DNA from: Lactuca virosa
Lineage: Eukaryota; Streptophyta; Magnoliopsida; Asterales; Asteraceae
DNA: 64,000 bases
Assembly (NCBI GenBank): GCA_928212115.1
Contig: CAKMRJ010005412.1
Coordinates: 254,619,282-254,683,281, forward strand
Direction: 5' to 3'
Shown: positions 23,311 to 35,925 of the stretch, piece by piece
Numbering within the stretch: position 1 is the stretch's first letter
Layout: the number at the start of each line of letters is the position of its first letter
Notes under the pieces: model-generated
Told to the model about the DNA's origin: nothing
What the model saw: only the letters and a program-made list of their open reading frames with translations
Database searches by the model: none
Program-made: the position numbers and the translations under genes

Positions 23311-25331
23311 AAAATATAATTGCATGATGTGTGATGCTTGATAGCCTAGGAGAATCTCTTATATACTAGATGAAATTGACATCATTACTGTAGTTGTTTA
23401 GTGTGTACATCATATTACATAACTAAGATTTTATAGCATGAAAATGTTTAATTTAGCCTTATTTCTTGTTCTTTTCTAATGAAGGGCTTAGGGTGGAATC
23501 AAGTATTCCTCTGTCTATGGGATCCAACGTTATGTATGATTAGCATGCACGAGTGGCTGCAGGGTTGGTGGAAGTTTCATGAGTTAGTACAATTCATAGC
23601 GGGCCAGCATGAGGAATGATTAGTCACTCTTGATATAGTAGATATAGTATATATATATTTCCTAGATGCTTGGGCCTAGTGGTCAGGATTGCATTTAAGG
23701 ATCTGCCAGATATTTTTATGGTGTCTTAGTTCCAGTTGGTTTCACTGCTCGAATGATGCTTGCATTGTGCTTTGTATGACCCATATTGATCTGAGATAGT
23801 TATTAAATGAGTATGTTAAGTTACATGCTACAAAGGTTAAATAATTTTAGAATTATTGATCCGACCCTATTGCCCAACTCTTGTTTGAGTCTAACCATTG
23901 TAGGGTTGGGTCTTTTAGTCGAAAGATTATTTAAGTTTTGTTGCATGTAATTGTATTCATGATGTAGTTAGATGAAATTAATAGGGGTTTTTCAGCAGCT
24001 GACAGCAAGGTGAGGTGGGGATCCTAGGAGAGCCTAGGAAGTGCTTTAGTGCGGTTGTTACACTATTCAGCGGATAATGGGTAATATTATTATTATGAGT
24101 ATATGATTTAGAGGAACCGCGATGCTTCTTGAGGAAAGTATGGATAGGTGTGGAAGGTAGTATTGGGCCCATACTACTGGAAGAACAGGATCCATAATCG
24201 AATCGAGGGAAGTCACGAGGATTCTAAGGAGTTGGTTGGGGATAGACAGCATGGTTTGATAACCATGTTCTATGGTAGTGTTTCCATATCTGTCGATCTT
24301 TTGGCTATGGTTGTTTAAGCTGAGAATGGGTATGGTGATTGTGGGGCCTTAGTGGCCATGTCAGGTTGGTTTTGAATGGTGCAGACCTAGGTGAGTTAGT
24401 TGATTTTCAGGTCTCAAGGTCCTTGCTCGAGGTAGTTCCGGTTGAGTTGCAAGACTCAAGATAGAAGTGATTCTTATTATCGGCTCGAGGATTGCATCTG
24501 GAGGCTGAGTGAGGGCAGATGGATTGGAATGTCACTATCTTCGACAGAGGCTATGTTCTTACAGCTTTCCATGTTTAGAGGAGAGAGAGGGAAGACATGT
24601 GATTTTTGGAGTTGAGATGTAGACCTAGCATGGGGCTATATGGCTGCATTTTTTGGCGACAGTATAACAGTGTGGGAATACACAAGAGGATTCGTGTGGT
24701 ATGGTTGCTTTGAGATGAGATCAGGGGTCTGCTTTCTTTGGATTTAGGCATGTCAGGTGCTAGCTAATGGTTCCAGGTGATCAGGGAAGTGAATCGGGAG
24801 CGACAAATTTTTTTGTCTCTGATGTATTCCGATTATAAGAATGATGCCTTTTTCAATTATGAATGATTCTTGCGATGAATTGATTGTTGGGATTTGCAGG
24901 CGAGGAGTGTAGTAATCTACTAGTTTCTAGATAGGAAGTTGGTGTTTTGTTTATGCATTTGCATGGAATTCTTGATATTAGAGGCAACCATTATTAGGGA
25001 GTTCTCGAGGTCTCCATCTGAGATTTAGAATCTCTTTGATTTTGCTTGGTCTTTATATAGAAGATCATACTGTGTTGTGCTAAATACATTCCAAGGGTCA
25101 GGGATGATATGTATATGGGTGAGTCGGTTGAGTTTTAGTCTGTTGCAGTATCAGTTGGTGGTAGTTTGAACCCTAAGAGGGGGAGAGCTGGATATCCTAC
25201 TTGGAGAATCATCGATTTGTTCGATTTATGGTTACAGAAGAATGGGTCATAGGAATTTGCGGTTCGGGTATGCAAAACTTGGGTTCATGATTTGGTCAAG
25301 ACGGGGGGAGCAGAGCAAGTTGCCATCAAAG

Positions 25332-25333
<2 letters not shown>
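23311..25333 (+). other. non-coding interior of element B, 3' truncated
   Basis: Follows the order of the interiors of A (10870-12960) and E (41570-43600): TAGCCTAGGAG, then GGTTGGTGGAAGTTTCATGAG, then GTGGAAGGTAGTATTGGGCCC, then a short GA run near 24583. It stops at the TA repeat 25334-25395, beyond which LTR C sequence begins, so the 3' half and 3' LTR of B are missing. Confidence 0.7.

Positions 25334-25395
<62 letters not shown>
25334..25395. repeat. TA microsatellite at the B/C junction
   Basis: About 60 bp of TA. Left of it is element B interior; right of it is LTR C from a point that also begins with a TA repeat in the 3' LTR of C (31128-31206). The two elements are thus joined through a TA run. 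Confidence 0.85.
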
Positions 25396-25397
<2 letters not shown>

Positions 25398-26168
25398 TTG
25401 TATGTTAGGATATCAGAGTAGTGGTATGCTGGTTAGAGTACCAGTAGGATGGTCATCGTCTAGAGGAGTGCTCTAGGGGTTGTAGGTAGTCATGTAGGAT
25501 AGCCTGAGAACTATGGATCTAGGTTTTCTTGCATGTTCCATGTTTGGTTGTGGATCTAGAGTAGAATAATCTGTTCGGGTGGCTATCTCACCTCTAGTTA
25601 CATATGGCTATGCATTCCTCATAGGTTTTCCGGTAGCGGAGCAATGTGCTGTGAGGGGTCTAGTAGGTGGTAGTGAGTTGTATGATTGGTAATTGCATGT
25701 ATTTATGTGCCGAATTGATTCTGATTATTTATATATCGACATATTGTGGTGGATGAGGTTGAGGCGATCCTGTTGTGTGTTGTAGGCCAAGATACCAGGT
25801 GTCGGTTGGCTGTAAGCCATAGGCACGAAGGCTCGAGAGGAGCGGTTGGATTGAGACAGCAGGCCAACATACCCGGGGTATTCCAGGCTGATGCTTGTAT
25901 GTTTGTTGTGTGGGTATTTTGGGGGAACTCACTAAGCTTCATGCTTACCCAACTGTTATTGATTTCAGGTATCATCGATTATCGTGGGAAGGCGAAGGCA
26001 TGACTGTACACATTCATCTGCAGCAATTAAGATTTTGTGTTTACTATAATACTCTGATCTTGAACAATGTACCTTGGAACAAATGATTTTCTTAACTTGT
26101 ATTCTAAATATGAGCAGTTTTACCTTAATTAAAAATGAAATTTTTATATGTGAAAATGGGACGTTACA
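25396..26168 (+). repeat. 5' LTR of element C, truncated
   Basis: Matches the last part of the intact 3' LTR (29781-32282) and ends GGGACGTTACA before a primer site. About the first two thirds, including promoter and palindrome clusters, are missing. It includes the conserved module near 25916-26000. Confidence 0.82.
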
Positions 26169-26171
26169 AGT

Positions 26172-26184
26172 TGGTATCAGAGCT
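26172..26184 (+). other. primer binding site, element C
   Basis: TGGTATCAGAGCT, 3 bp after the LTR end, matches the initiator-Met tRNA primer. Confidence 0.9.
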
Positions 26185-27089
26185 CTGGTTTGAGCGATTT
26201 GGAGAAATAGTTGTGTGAATCCAAACTCAAACTAGGATCCGAGAATTTTCACAAAACATTTTTGAAAGAGAAATTTAAAATAAAAGGGTTGGGTTAGGGA
26301 CATGGACTCGGTCTCTTGTCATGTTCTTGTTTGATTGTTGGCTTGGGATCAGGAACGTGGACCTTTGACTTAACATTGGTTTTACAAGAAGATGTGGTGT
26401 GTACAGTCAATCAGAGCCCGAACACGAGAGTGGTTCCCAAAATACCCATACTTGTTATATGTGTTGAATTTGAATTTGTTGATATGTGAATTGTTAGAAA
26501 ATCTTGCTAATGGGTAAGCTAAGGTTCTTTTAGGAATTTTTGGATAGTAATGTCTGATTTCTATGATGCATTATGGTATAGGGAATTGCTTGATATATGT
26601 TATTTGATTGTGTGATTGCTAAATGTATGTTGTATAGTTGTATACGATTGGGATTAAATAGACTTAGAATGATTGACTTAACCTTATTTTATGTTCCCTG
26701 TTTGGTTGTAGACTTAGGGTAGAGAAAATTATTCGACAGTCTATCTGACCCCATATTGTGTACAACAATCATGCACAAAGCAACCAGCATTGTGGGAGCA
26801 AGGACAATCCTAGTAGGAGTTCCTAGGAAGTTAGTTGTAGCTCATAGAAGCATGTAGGTTTTAGCACACCTAGGGGTGGTCTAGTGCAGTGACTTAGGAC
26901 CTTGGGATGAATTATGAATCGACTACGGATAGGTGTGGAAGGTAGTATGGGCCCGTAATACTGAAAGCATAGGATACGTATGAGAGTCAGAAGGAATCTC
27001 AAGGCTACTACGAAACTAATATGAGGGAGGCCTAGTGTGTTGAGCACTGTGTTTTGATGTTTGGCCCTTCTGTTGTATATTTTTTTAGT

Positions 27090-28220
27090 ATGGTGGCTAT
27101 CGGAGGTTCAGGATCAAGTGTTGGTGACACTGTGAGGGTATCTCCGAGTGATGAGGACATCTGTAGGATCATTGCTGCCGAAATAGCCTACATGATCAGG
27201 GAGGTGATTACGAAGTTGTTTGGGTCGGTTAAGACCACTTTGATCGAGGAGTTTGATCGGCGCTATGTCGATATCATGCAGGTAGTTGTTGTCGTAGCCA
27301 CAACGGTAGTCGCCGTTACATGATTCCAGAGACGCGGGGGGATGCAGTATCGGGAGTTCAGCTATACAAAGACTCCGGAGTTTAGAGGTGACAGGGACCC
27401 GATTATCGCTCTGTGATGAATATCTAATGTGGAAGGATGTTTCTACGCGTGTTCGTGTTCCGAGGACTAGAAAATGAAATTTACCTTGAATCTTCTTCGC
27501 TGGGGGCGCGAAGGATTGGTGCAAGTTTGTGAATCAGGGCTTTTCGCAAGCAGAGTGAGCCGCAGTGACTTGGGAACAATTTATGGAGATCTTTTGTGTG
27601 GAGTATGTTCCTATAGTAGAGCGAGAGCGACTAGAACAAGAGTATATGTCGCTCAAGCAGACGACTGAGTCGGTGACGGAGATCACCAAGATATTTACAG
27701 AGAGAGCTATTTTCTGTCCAGAGTATACAGCTTCAGAGTAGGTGCAGATGTCGCGATACTTGAGTATGCTCAAGAAAGAGATTCGGGAGTTTGTGTCGAC
27801 TCAGCCGTATCGGACCTTAACTGAGTGGCAGTCAAGCGCCAGGATGAGGAAGATTGAGTTGGAGATCCATAGGAAGAAGGATATGAAAACTTTAGGGCAG
27901 TATCAGCCGGTGGCCAAGCGGTTCATGTCCGCTGACTCGAGTTCAGGACTAGTTGAGAGGAGGAGTTTTGACTGAGTCAAGTGCGAGAAGTTTCAGAACG
28001 GGATGTGCTGATCTTTTGCATGTCGTAGGTGTGGCAAGGATGGTCATTTCGGTAGGGATTGCAGGTGGAGTATGTGGGTTTGTTTCCGTTGCGACCAGGA
28101 GGTCCACATCAGAGCTCGTTGTCCCTTTCTGATTTTCAATGAGGTGTTGGACCCTACATCCCTAGATTGGCAGTTACTCGATGGGCGTCATGGGGCGGCT
28201 GGAATTCTAGGGGATGAGGT
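27090..28220 (+). pseudogene. gypsy-type gag remnant with two zinc knuckles
   Basis: Starts at ATG 27090 with a Gly/Ser-rich leader, then a helical part containing ITKLFGSVKTTLIEEFDRRY, the same text seen in element G (LFGSIKTAMIEMFDDRY). Stops and shifts occur near 27320, 27415 and 27668. The open part 27742-27975 (SRYLSMLKKEIREFVS...) matches the gag region before the knuckles. At 28021-28122 two intact CX2CX4HX4C knuckles follow (CRRCGKDGHFGRDC and CFRCDQEVHIRARC). Two knuckles in tandem are less usual for plant gypsy gag than one. Confidence 0.85.
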
Positions 28221-29765
28221 TTCAGTTGTCAGTTCTTCTATTTAGTTGGTTACTGCAATGTTGGTATTCATCTGTATTTTCTGTTTATGTTTCAAAGTTC
28301 AGTTGTAATCTTGAATGAGCATTGGAATGGAATTATCTTATTTATCTCTTGTTTTATTTGATTTCTTATTATGAAGGGAGTGATTATTTTCCTTGAAGTT
28401 TTGCATGCATGTTGGAATTTGTGAATGTTGTTGTGGGTTTAGATTATCCTGTGTATCGGGATGTTAGGGGTGGGGGTCAAGTACTAGAGTTCACGCTAGT
28501 CTGGGTTTTAAAGGTTTGTTGAATTTTTTAGAGTCTAGCATATTCCAAGTGGGAGAGAGTAGAAACACAGCAGAAAGACCTTATGCCAAGCTTCAGTTCC
28601 CAACCAGATTTCTCCAATTCGAGACTTTTGCGCAACTGCTTAATCTTCTTATTTCGCATTGGGTTCATCATCAGCTTTTGAATTTCCTTTTGAGTCGTCT
28701 TAGTTTTAGTTGTAATAGTAATCTGTAGGGTGTCCTTGAATTTTAGACTCCAGTGTGTTAGGAGCCCAGGTTAAGGATTGTGAGGAGGGCTTCCTTGTCT
28801 GTTCTTGTTTGATTGGGACTTGAAAGCCTAAGTCATGGCCCAAAGGCATGGTAGGGTTTGTTAAGTCTTGTAGATTCGGTGTACATTATGTTACACTGGG
28901 AGTGAAGTTATTGGTTATTGGATCGGGGGTAAGCCCGAGTACAGTTATTGGTTAGCGGATCAGGGGTAAGCCCGAGTGCTATTAGTGGTTAGCGAATTGG
29001 GGGTAAGCCCGAGTGTTGTCATTGGATAGCAGAGAAGAGTTGTTAGAGTCGAGTAGTAGCATGGTCTAGTTTAGTATGTGATCGCTTGGTTTTTGTGGTG
29101 TTGGTGCATTTATATGTGAGGTTAGCTTAACGACATTAGGCTGAGAAGGTCTATGACCGATCGAATCAGCAGATTTCCGGTCAGCATAGTTGGTGGAAAG
29201 GTTGGTTTAGCCTTGTGTGTTGGGCTTCTGTAAGAATTACCGCTGGTGCGTTGATGTGTGAGGTGGTCAGCTATGGGGTAGGATGTAGTCCTTATTTTGG
29301 ATATTCGATGAGCGGCGCAAGGCCAGGATACCTTGGTCGAATCAGGTCTGTAAGTTTTGGTTAGCATGGGTAACAAATGGGATGGATGTGTCTACCTGAA
29401 GGTTCTGTAAGACCTCGGGATCTTAGGTTTTGGATAAGGAAGTGGGTTCTTTCTGTCATGGTTTAAGGAGGTTGTGTGAAGACTTTTTCTTCAAGCCGCA
29501 TGGTATCACAAAATTTTTGGGTTGGCAGAATTAGCGAGAGATGGTCGACTGTTTGAAAGATGTTGCAATAAAGATGATTCAGATCTTGGATTCTCTGCTT
29601 GGTTTGAGAGTCTCTGCTTGGTTTGACTTGAGATTGAGTTGGAGTCATTGGTGGCGATGGTTTCAGATGTTGGCATTTCAGCGATCTCAGCCCGCGTTGA
29701 AGGAGTCAGTTTTGAAGGAACCAAAAGAGGTTACTTCAAGAGTGGAAGCGAGAACTGATTTCAAA
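28220..29765 (+). other. non-coding 3' interior of element C
   Basis: Where pol would start there is no recognisable domain. A 37-bp tandem repeat lies at 28907-29017. The end (29540-29765) is purine-rich and leads into the polypurine tract. Confidence 0.6.
28907..29017 (+). repeat. three-unit 37-bp tandem repeat in element C
   Basis: Units share GGGGTAAGCCCGAGT. In the first unit TCGGG pairs with CCCGA around the loop GGTAAG; the stem is weaker in units 2 and 3. Confidence 0.75.
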
Positions 29766-29780
29766 AAAGAAATCGAGAAT

Positions 29781-31125
29781 TGTAACACCCGATTTCAGGT
29801 CATTTCTTAATTCAGGGTTATGGACCAAAAGTCCATCATGTAAAGGCTTTGGTCCTTAAATAAGTAAAGTTTAGACCTTATTGAAGGTTGATAATGTTGG
29901 TTGTGATATCTAAACCCTTGATGTGTAGGACTAATGGGTAGAAATGGAAAGGTTATATGTCGGGTTTCTTGCATGGACTAAGGTTTTAGTTCGACATGTG
30001 TTAACATAAAAGTAATTAGATAGTTTGGCACTACGCATGGCGTACACTTGGTCCACTTGGCATAGTGGCTGAAGGGTGGGACACGTTTTTAGTGGGCTAC
30101 GCAGGTCGTTGCGTATGTTATGCAGGGCATAGCTGCATATAGTAAAAACCCTAGTTTCGGAGTTTTGAGCCCTATTTAAGGACTCTAACCCCTTAAGGTC
30201 CTTCTTATCATCAGCCTCCACCCTTTTGAGCCTCTAACTCAAAACCCTAGCCAGCTTGTGAGGATTTTGAAGCATTTGAGGATTTCCTTGTGTGTTTTGA
30301 GAAGAAGGAGGTCTTTGAAGGTGTGCTTGGGATGTCCAAGGATTGTAGATCTAGACTCCACTCTTCTTCAATATCCTCCAGGAGGTATAAACCCTGAACC
30401 TTGTTGATTCATTAGATAGATCTAGCTTGTTATGGGTTTTATGAGTTTTTTGTCCCTTGAACTTGGGTCTAGTGAGTATGAGCTACTCCTGGCATTTTCT
30501 AGCATTTCAGAGCTTGTAGAGTGATAAAAATCGGAGCTTGGTCACCCTCATCCTTCCATGCATGAATATTTGGGTATTCGGGTGTGTTTTAGACTTGGGA
30601 TTTAGTATTGTTCTATTTTAAGCCATGAAAAGGCATAAATTTAGGAACTTTATCATTCTAGACGTTTATTAGGACCAGATTTGAGCAATAGATGGTTGGT
30701 ATTTATGAATTAAGAGCTAAAAACAGAAATGGCTTAACAGCATAGTACGCAGGGCATACTCTAAGTACGCATGGCATACCACTACGCACCGCGTATATTG
30801 ATTGCGCATGTCATTATCCTGCTAAAGTTGAATTTGACTTTTGTTGACCATTGATCGTTGACTTTTTGACCATCGGGTCCAAATATACCCGTGGGGTCCA
30901 ACTTGACGGTTTTTAGGCTGTTGATTAAGGTTCTACCTGGTTTTGGTGTTAGTGGATTCGCGGGAGCAATCAATATAGAAAGTAAGTGTGATGCAGTATC
31001 CTTGAGCTTTCTGATTGATGTGAAGTTTCCTCACTATACCCGTGGGTCGAAGGCACCACTGTTGGCCCACTAGATTATTATTATGTATCCTCGTGTATTG
31101 GATGTTGTTGTGTGGTAGTGATCAG

Positions 31126-31166
<41 letters not shown>

Positions 31167-31431
31167 ATATATAATATATATATATATATTATATATATAT
31201 ATATATCCTTGTATGTTAGGATATAAGAACAATGGTATGCTGGTTTGAGTACCAGTAGGTTGGTCATCATCTAGGGGAGTGCCCTAGGGGCTGTAGGTAG
31301 TAATGTAGGGTAGCCTAAGAACTCTTGATCTAAGCTTTCTTGCATGTTCCTTTTTTGGTTGTGGCTCTAGAGTATGATCATCTGTTCGGATGGCTATCTC
31401 ACCTCTACTTACATATAGTTATGCATTCCTT

Positions 31432-31491
<60 letters not shown>

Positions 31492-32282
31492 TTGTATGTT
31501 AGGATATATGAGAAGTGGTATGCTGGTTTAAGTACCAGTAGGCTGATCATTATCTAGAGGAGTGCCTAGGGGTTGTAGGTAGTCATGTAGGATAGCTTGA
31601 GAACTCTTGATCTAAGCTTTCTTGCATGTTCTTTGTTTGGTTGTGGCTCTAGAGTATGATCATCTGTTCGGGTGGCTATCTCACCTCTAGTTACATATGG
31701 CTATGCATTCCTTAGAGGTTTGCGGGTAGCGGAGCACTGTGTTGTGAGGGTTCTAGTAGGCGATAGTGAGTTGTATGATTGGTAATTTCCTGTATTTATG
31801 TGCCTACTTGATTTTGATTGTTTATATGTCGACATATTGTGGCGGATGAGGTTGAGGCGGTCCTGCTGTGTGCTGTAGACCAAGATACCAGTTGCAGGCC
31901 GACTGTAAGCCGTAGGCACGGAGGCTCAGGAGGAATGGTTAGGTTGAGCCAGCAGGCTAACATACCTGGGGTATTCGAGACTGATGATTGTAAACCCGAT
32001 ATGTATGCTTGTATGTTTGATGTGTGGGCTATTTTGGGGGAACTCACTAAGCTTCACGCTTACCCAACTGTTCTTGTTTTCAGGTTCATCGATTATCGTG
32101 GGAAGGCGAAGGTGTGACTGTACACATTCATCTGCAACAATGAAGATTTTGCATTTAGTATAATACTTTGATTTTAAACAATGTGCCTTGGAACAATTGG
32201 TTTTCTTAACTTGTATTCTAAAAATGAGCCGTTTTACCTTAATTAAAAATGAAAATTTTTGATGTGAAAATGGGACGTTACA
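29781..32282 (+). repeat. 3' LTR of element C
   Basis: 2502 bp from TGTAACACCCG to GGGACGTTACA. TATA TATTTAAG is at 30173-30180, TACGC-type words at 30030-30135 and 30745-30800, a TTGAC run at 30835-30870, the anchor at 31044-31058 and the conserved module at 32031-32117. It is lengthened by an internal duplication (31128-31720), in which a TA run plus about 230 bp occurs twice. Confidence 0.85.
31128..31720 (+). repeat. direct duplication with TA microsatellites inside LTR C
   Basis: Copy 1 is TA repeat 31128-31206 plus 31207-31432. Copy 2 is TA repeat 31433-31489 plus 31490-31720. Both begin CCTTGTATGTTAGGATAT and contain CATCTGTTCGG.TGGCTATC. The truncated 5' LTR keeps one copy. Confidence 0.85.
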
Positions 32283-34283
32283 GGCTTGATGGATTAAGGG
32301 CTTAATCCATTAAGTTATCAAGGACAATTCCATGATGTGTTGACATGCTCAACACGACGTGGTGGATTGTTTCCCGCGACTGTTTTGTCGTGAGACTACC
32401 ATGATGTGGCATATGCTTAGCCACGACATGGTGGCCAACCAAGTTGACCTTTTTGATAAAATGGACTTTTGGTCAACGTGAGTGTTATAGACTGTAGATT
32501 AAGGATTTGTATCTCATTGATGTATAGGTGGTTCATAGTTCCAGTTTATACTTTTATGTGAGTCGTTGTTTTGTGTGCTCGTCTGTAAGGTGAGTTTGTT
32601 CACTATACTTTTGTATTGCAGTATGTATCCTTTGTGTGTAGGATGTTAATAAGTTGTAGTGATCTGTTAGATTGGTAGATCCGTTATGATTACCTGTATT
32701 TTTTGGTTATTATTTGTTTGAATATGTTGACATATCGTGGTTGGGTTGGGGTGGTCCTGCTCTGTTTTGTAGGCTAAGATACCTAGGCAGTTCAGTTGTT
32801 AATGTAGACCCAAAAGAGAGGGGTCCATCTAAATATTGTAGGCAGGGGAGAAACTCTTAAGGGGTCATGGGAGGCCATGACCCCCTGTTTTTTTTTTTGC
32901 CTTATTACTATCTATAATCTCTATATGAATGAAGAATTCAAAAAGGAGACTCTTATACTATTAGTTGGACCAATCGATTAGTTGAAGAAAGAGTTCACAA
33001 AACCAACTAATATTTTAGGTGAGCAGATTATAGGTCCAACTGGGTTTTTTACAGGTAATGTGTAATATTAATCCAAAAAATCTGGAGAAAAAGAAAACTA
33101 AATAATAAGTGGATCCGATAGAATCATTCAACCCAAGAATATAGGAGCATAAATTCCATAAATTCTCAAAGAAATTATATACAATGTGGATCATGTAGTT
33201 CACGGAGAAGAAGTTACACAAAATAATAAAAATAAGTAAAAATAGATGTTAAATCAAATTGGTAAAAACGTAAAATCGGAGAAGATTGTGAAGAATTAAA
33301 AAACCACCAGCGTCGAAGAGCTAGGCCATCTCCGGCTCTCTGCTCATTGTCTGTTCCACTACTTCTCGGCCACAACTCGCCATTAATCTCTCCTAAATCA
33401 TGTTGTGTTGTGCTCTCCGCCTCACGTCGTTCGCCCTCTCCGACTCACATCCGTCCTCACATTATTTGTCGACGGTTAGTTCTCGGCCTCTCACAACCTT
33501 ATTTCTCGTTTGTGTTCTTGCCCACGCTTTTAACTTTCTCCATCGACCGAATCATAACTTTGAAATTGTGTGGTATATCATTTTTCTCAACCTAATTGTT
33601 TATACAAAGATATTTTGCCTTATTTTATATTATATATTATTTGTGGTTATTGATAATTGTTTTTATTTTCATAGTACATATGAATTCTGATGATATTTAA
33701 TATGGTTTGTTTAGTATATTTATATGGTTTGTTTAGTGTATAAAACATGTAATCAATTCTAATTTTTTAAATTATATTTTTGAAAATATTTAAAATATCA
33801 AAAAATATCATCATTGTTAACTAGAAAAAGGATATATAGATATGTTCTGCCCCTACCTTTAGTGTTTGTGTTCGGTCTCTGGCTGTAGGCTCAGGAGAGT
33901 GGTCCAGTTGATATCGTAGGCACAGGAGAGCGGTCCGTCCATAGGATGTAGGCTCAGGAGGCAGTCCAACACTGTGTTGTAAGCCTGGTGTGCATGCATT
34001 GTATGTGTATTGTTGAGTAGGGTATTTTGGGGGAACTCACTAAGATTTGGCTTACAATAGTGGATTTAAATACTTCAGGTACTTTTGAAGATCGGGGCAA
34101 GGCAAAGTCATAACTATACACCTCATCCAGTTGTCGATATGTTTTGAGAGATACTATGTGTTTTGATAATCTGATTTTATGATATGGTTGTGAAACTATG
34201 TCTTGGTGATTATGTTTTATGGAAAAGCGGTTTATTCATTGTTTAAAAATGGAAAATTTTACTATGGTTTTTGGAACGTTACA
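32283..34283 (+). repeat. LTR D tail (A-related), split by a hAT-like insert
   Basis: Starts inside an LTR at the C insertion site. It shows CACGACGTGG-type words (32350-32435), TTGAC words (32438-32482), variable tandem units (GTAGGCTCAGGAGAG, 33880-33970) and the conserved module (34021-34110). It ends TTGGAACGTTACA at 34283. The 5' part is absent from this window. Confidence 0.7.
32843..33855. mobile_element. hAT-like non-autonomous element, tentative
   Basis: Begins CAGGGGAGAAAC and ends GTTCTGCCCCTA, an imperfect inverted repeat of the CAGGGG type common in plant hAT elements. Just inside the left end a GGGGTCATGGGAGGCCATGACCCC-type palindrome is followed by a T run. It interrupts the repeated GTAGGCTCAGG units of LTR D. 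I could not find a matching 8-bp target duplication, so the exact ends are uncertain. 33300-33560 is GC-richer, with possible captured sequence. Confidence 0.45.
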
Positions 34284-34760
34284 TATATCAAGAGATATAA
34301 GGATGGGAGAGTTTCAACGAAGCATTGTCAATGGCATATTAGTTGCGGCTTGGGGCTAGCCCCGACTTCCATAGGCCCTTGGTTCGACATCCTAAGGACA
34401 ATTGAGGTCCTTGCGTGGGCGTCTCATCCTTAAGACTTGTTTGCTTTGTATGGAGTTCCCCGTGGTTCCTCAAGTGACAGCCGCAGAGAGGAATGCCATC
34501 AACTAGGGCGTTATTGGCCACTAACCACTCGCTCGCCGGATACTCGGGCTCCGCGTTTCAAGTTCGTTATCCTAACCGTATCCTCTGCTCCACCGGGAGC
34601 CTGACCCCTTCTTCTATCTTATCTACTACCTTGCTCCTTGGCTCCATACTACTCCATCCGCTTGCCGTAATAACTTGCTTCTCAGGTGGCTCGCACTCTG
34701 GGTGGTGCGGCTGAGCCACTACTAAAGGTAATTGCAGCAACTCTTGATACCTTTGGCGAC
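34284..34760. other. GC-rich block, possible organellar insertion
   Basis: Base composition jumps against AT-rich surroundings and the text resembles neither the LTRs nor the other repeats here. It has long stop-free stretches on both strands but no protein I recognise. Plant mitochondrial intergenic DNA has this look, so a nuclear copy of mitochondrial DNA is my guess, made from composition only. Confidence 0.3.
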
Positions 34761-34941
34761 AACATATATCGCCTTTTACACCCTTAAATCTTGTAGTGAA
34801 AGCCAATATACTATTTAAATCTTAAAAATTAAACTCTACACTCATATAAATAATATAATCAAAATTATTAAGAAGTCCTAAAATAGAGAACATAACACTA
34901 TGATTTACCAAGGTAAAAGAATTTATTTATGAGATATTAAT

Positions 34942-35144
34942 TTGAAAGGGTAACAAATTTTCTATTATGTTCATCTTTAGTCCTTGAACTTTTTTCATGC
35001 TTGATTTACTCATGCATTATTTGAAATTGTTCACATTTACCAAATAGTAAAATATGAACAATTTCAAATAAATCATGGGTAAATCAAAAAAAAAAAAAAT
35101 ACAGTGACTAAATATAAACAAAGTTGAAAGTTCGTTACATTTTC
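34942..35144. mobile_element. foldback MITE
   Basis: Nearly the whole 200 bp is an inverted repeat. The left arm (GTAACAAATTTTC ... TTTGAAATTGTTCA) pairs with the right arm (TGAACAATTTCAAA ... GTTAC) around a centre near 35030-35050. A poly-A run at 35087-35099 faces a T-rich segment in the left arm. Target duplication not seen. Confidence 0.65.
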
Positions 35145-35649
35145 AAGTCATCACAAAAAAATACATACAAAATAGTTTAAAAAGTAAACAAATAAAAAGA
35201 TGTTAATTTTTATTAAATCAACAAAATAAAATTTTGTTGATTTCTAATTTTTTATAAAAACCTGAAAAGAAATTAAAGAATTGTCACGTAAATGACGATG
35301 TGAAATGAAAAAAAAAATAGTGAAAAATATCATTTAATGATTTAAGCATATTCAACGATTTGTTATCACACTTTTGCCACCAAATCTCCAGCTAATGTCA
35401 AATTTTCCTTATTCGTAACAAACTTTATTAGAATGGTCCAATTCATCTCATTAATGCAGCCATCCCCGATCAAAACTACTTTATTGAATGCCATGTTGTT
35501 AATCACGTGTCATTTAATATATATAATTTTAATAAAAATATTTTATAATCATAGAGCTATTAAGCAAATAAATTGATTAACTAAATAATAAATAAAAGTT
35601 AACCATTTGAGTTGTTTCCCTTTGGTAAAATATGTGGAAAATATGAGAG

Positions 35650-35925
35650 GGCGGAGCTACTATGTAGCCCGAACTGCCCCTCAATTTTTTCCAACAAATT
35701 TAATTTAGTGTTTTTTTTTTAAAAAATCCGTCACAAATCCGTTGGAAATCCATCACAAATCCGTCACTAAACCATCAGCAATCCATCATAAAGTCTGATA
35801 ACTATGAATTTAGTGTAAATTCGTCGATTTAGTGACGAAAAATTTCTTCAGAACGAGTTTTTCTAATAGTGCAACCCCCTAAAAATTTGTGCAACCCCTG
35901 ATTTTTTTTTTTGGATCCATCACTG
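35650..35925. mobile_element. degenerate hAT-like fragment, tentative
   Basis: Left edge GGGCGGAGCTAC and right edge GGATCCATCACTG look like the ends of plant hAT MITEs. Inside, CCGTCACAAATCCG words repeat. The ends do not pair well and no target duplication is visible. Confidence 0.3.

Larger units (their letters stand above)
25334..32282 (+). mobile_element. gypsy-type element C with gag remnant and no pol
   Basis: Truncated 5' LTR, primer site, 3.6-kb interior and complete 3' LTR (29781-32282). The interior has a gag region (27090-28220) but no recognisable protease, RT, RNase H or integrase, so pol was lost or never present. The purine-rich AAAGAAATCGAGAAT (29766-29780) serves as polypurine tract. 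It lies in LTR D. Confidence 0.8.

Noticed and set aside
33347..33690. Open frames in a GC-richer patch of the hAT-like insert
   Set aside because: Short, overlapping in two frames, no recognisable domain.
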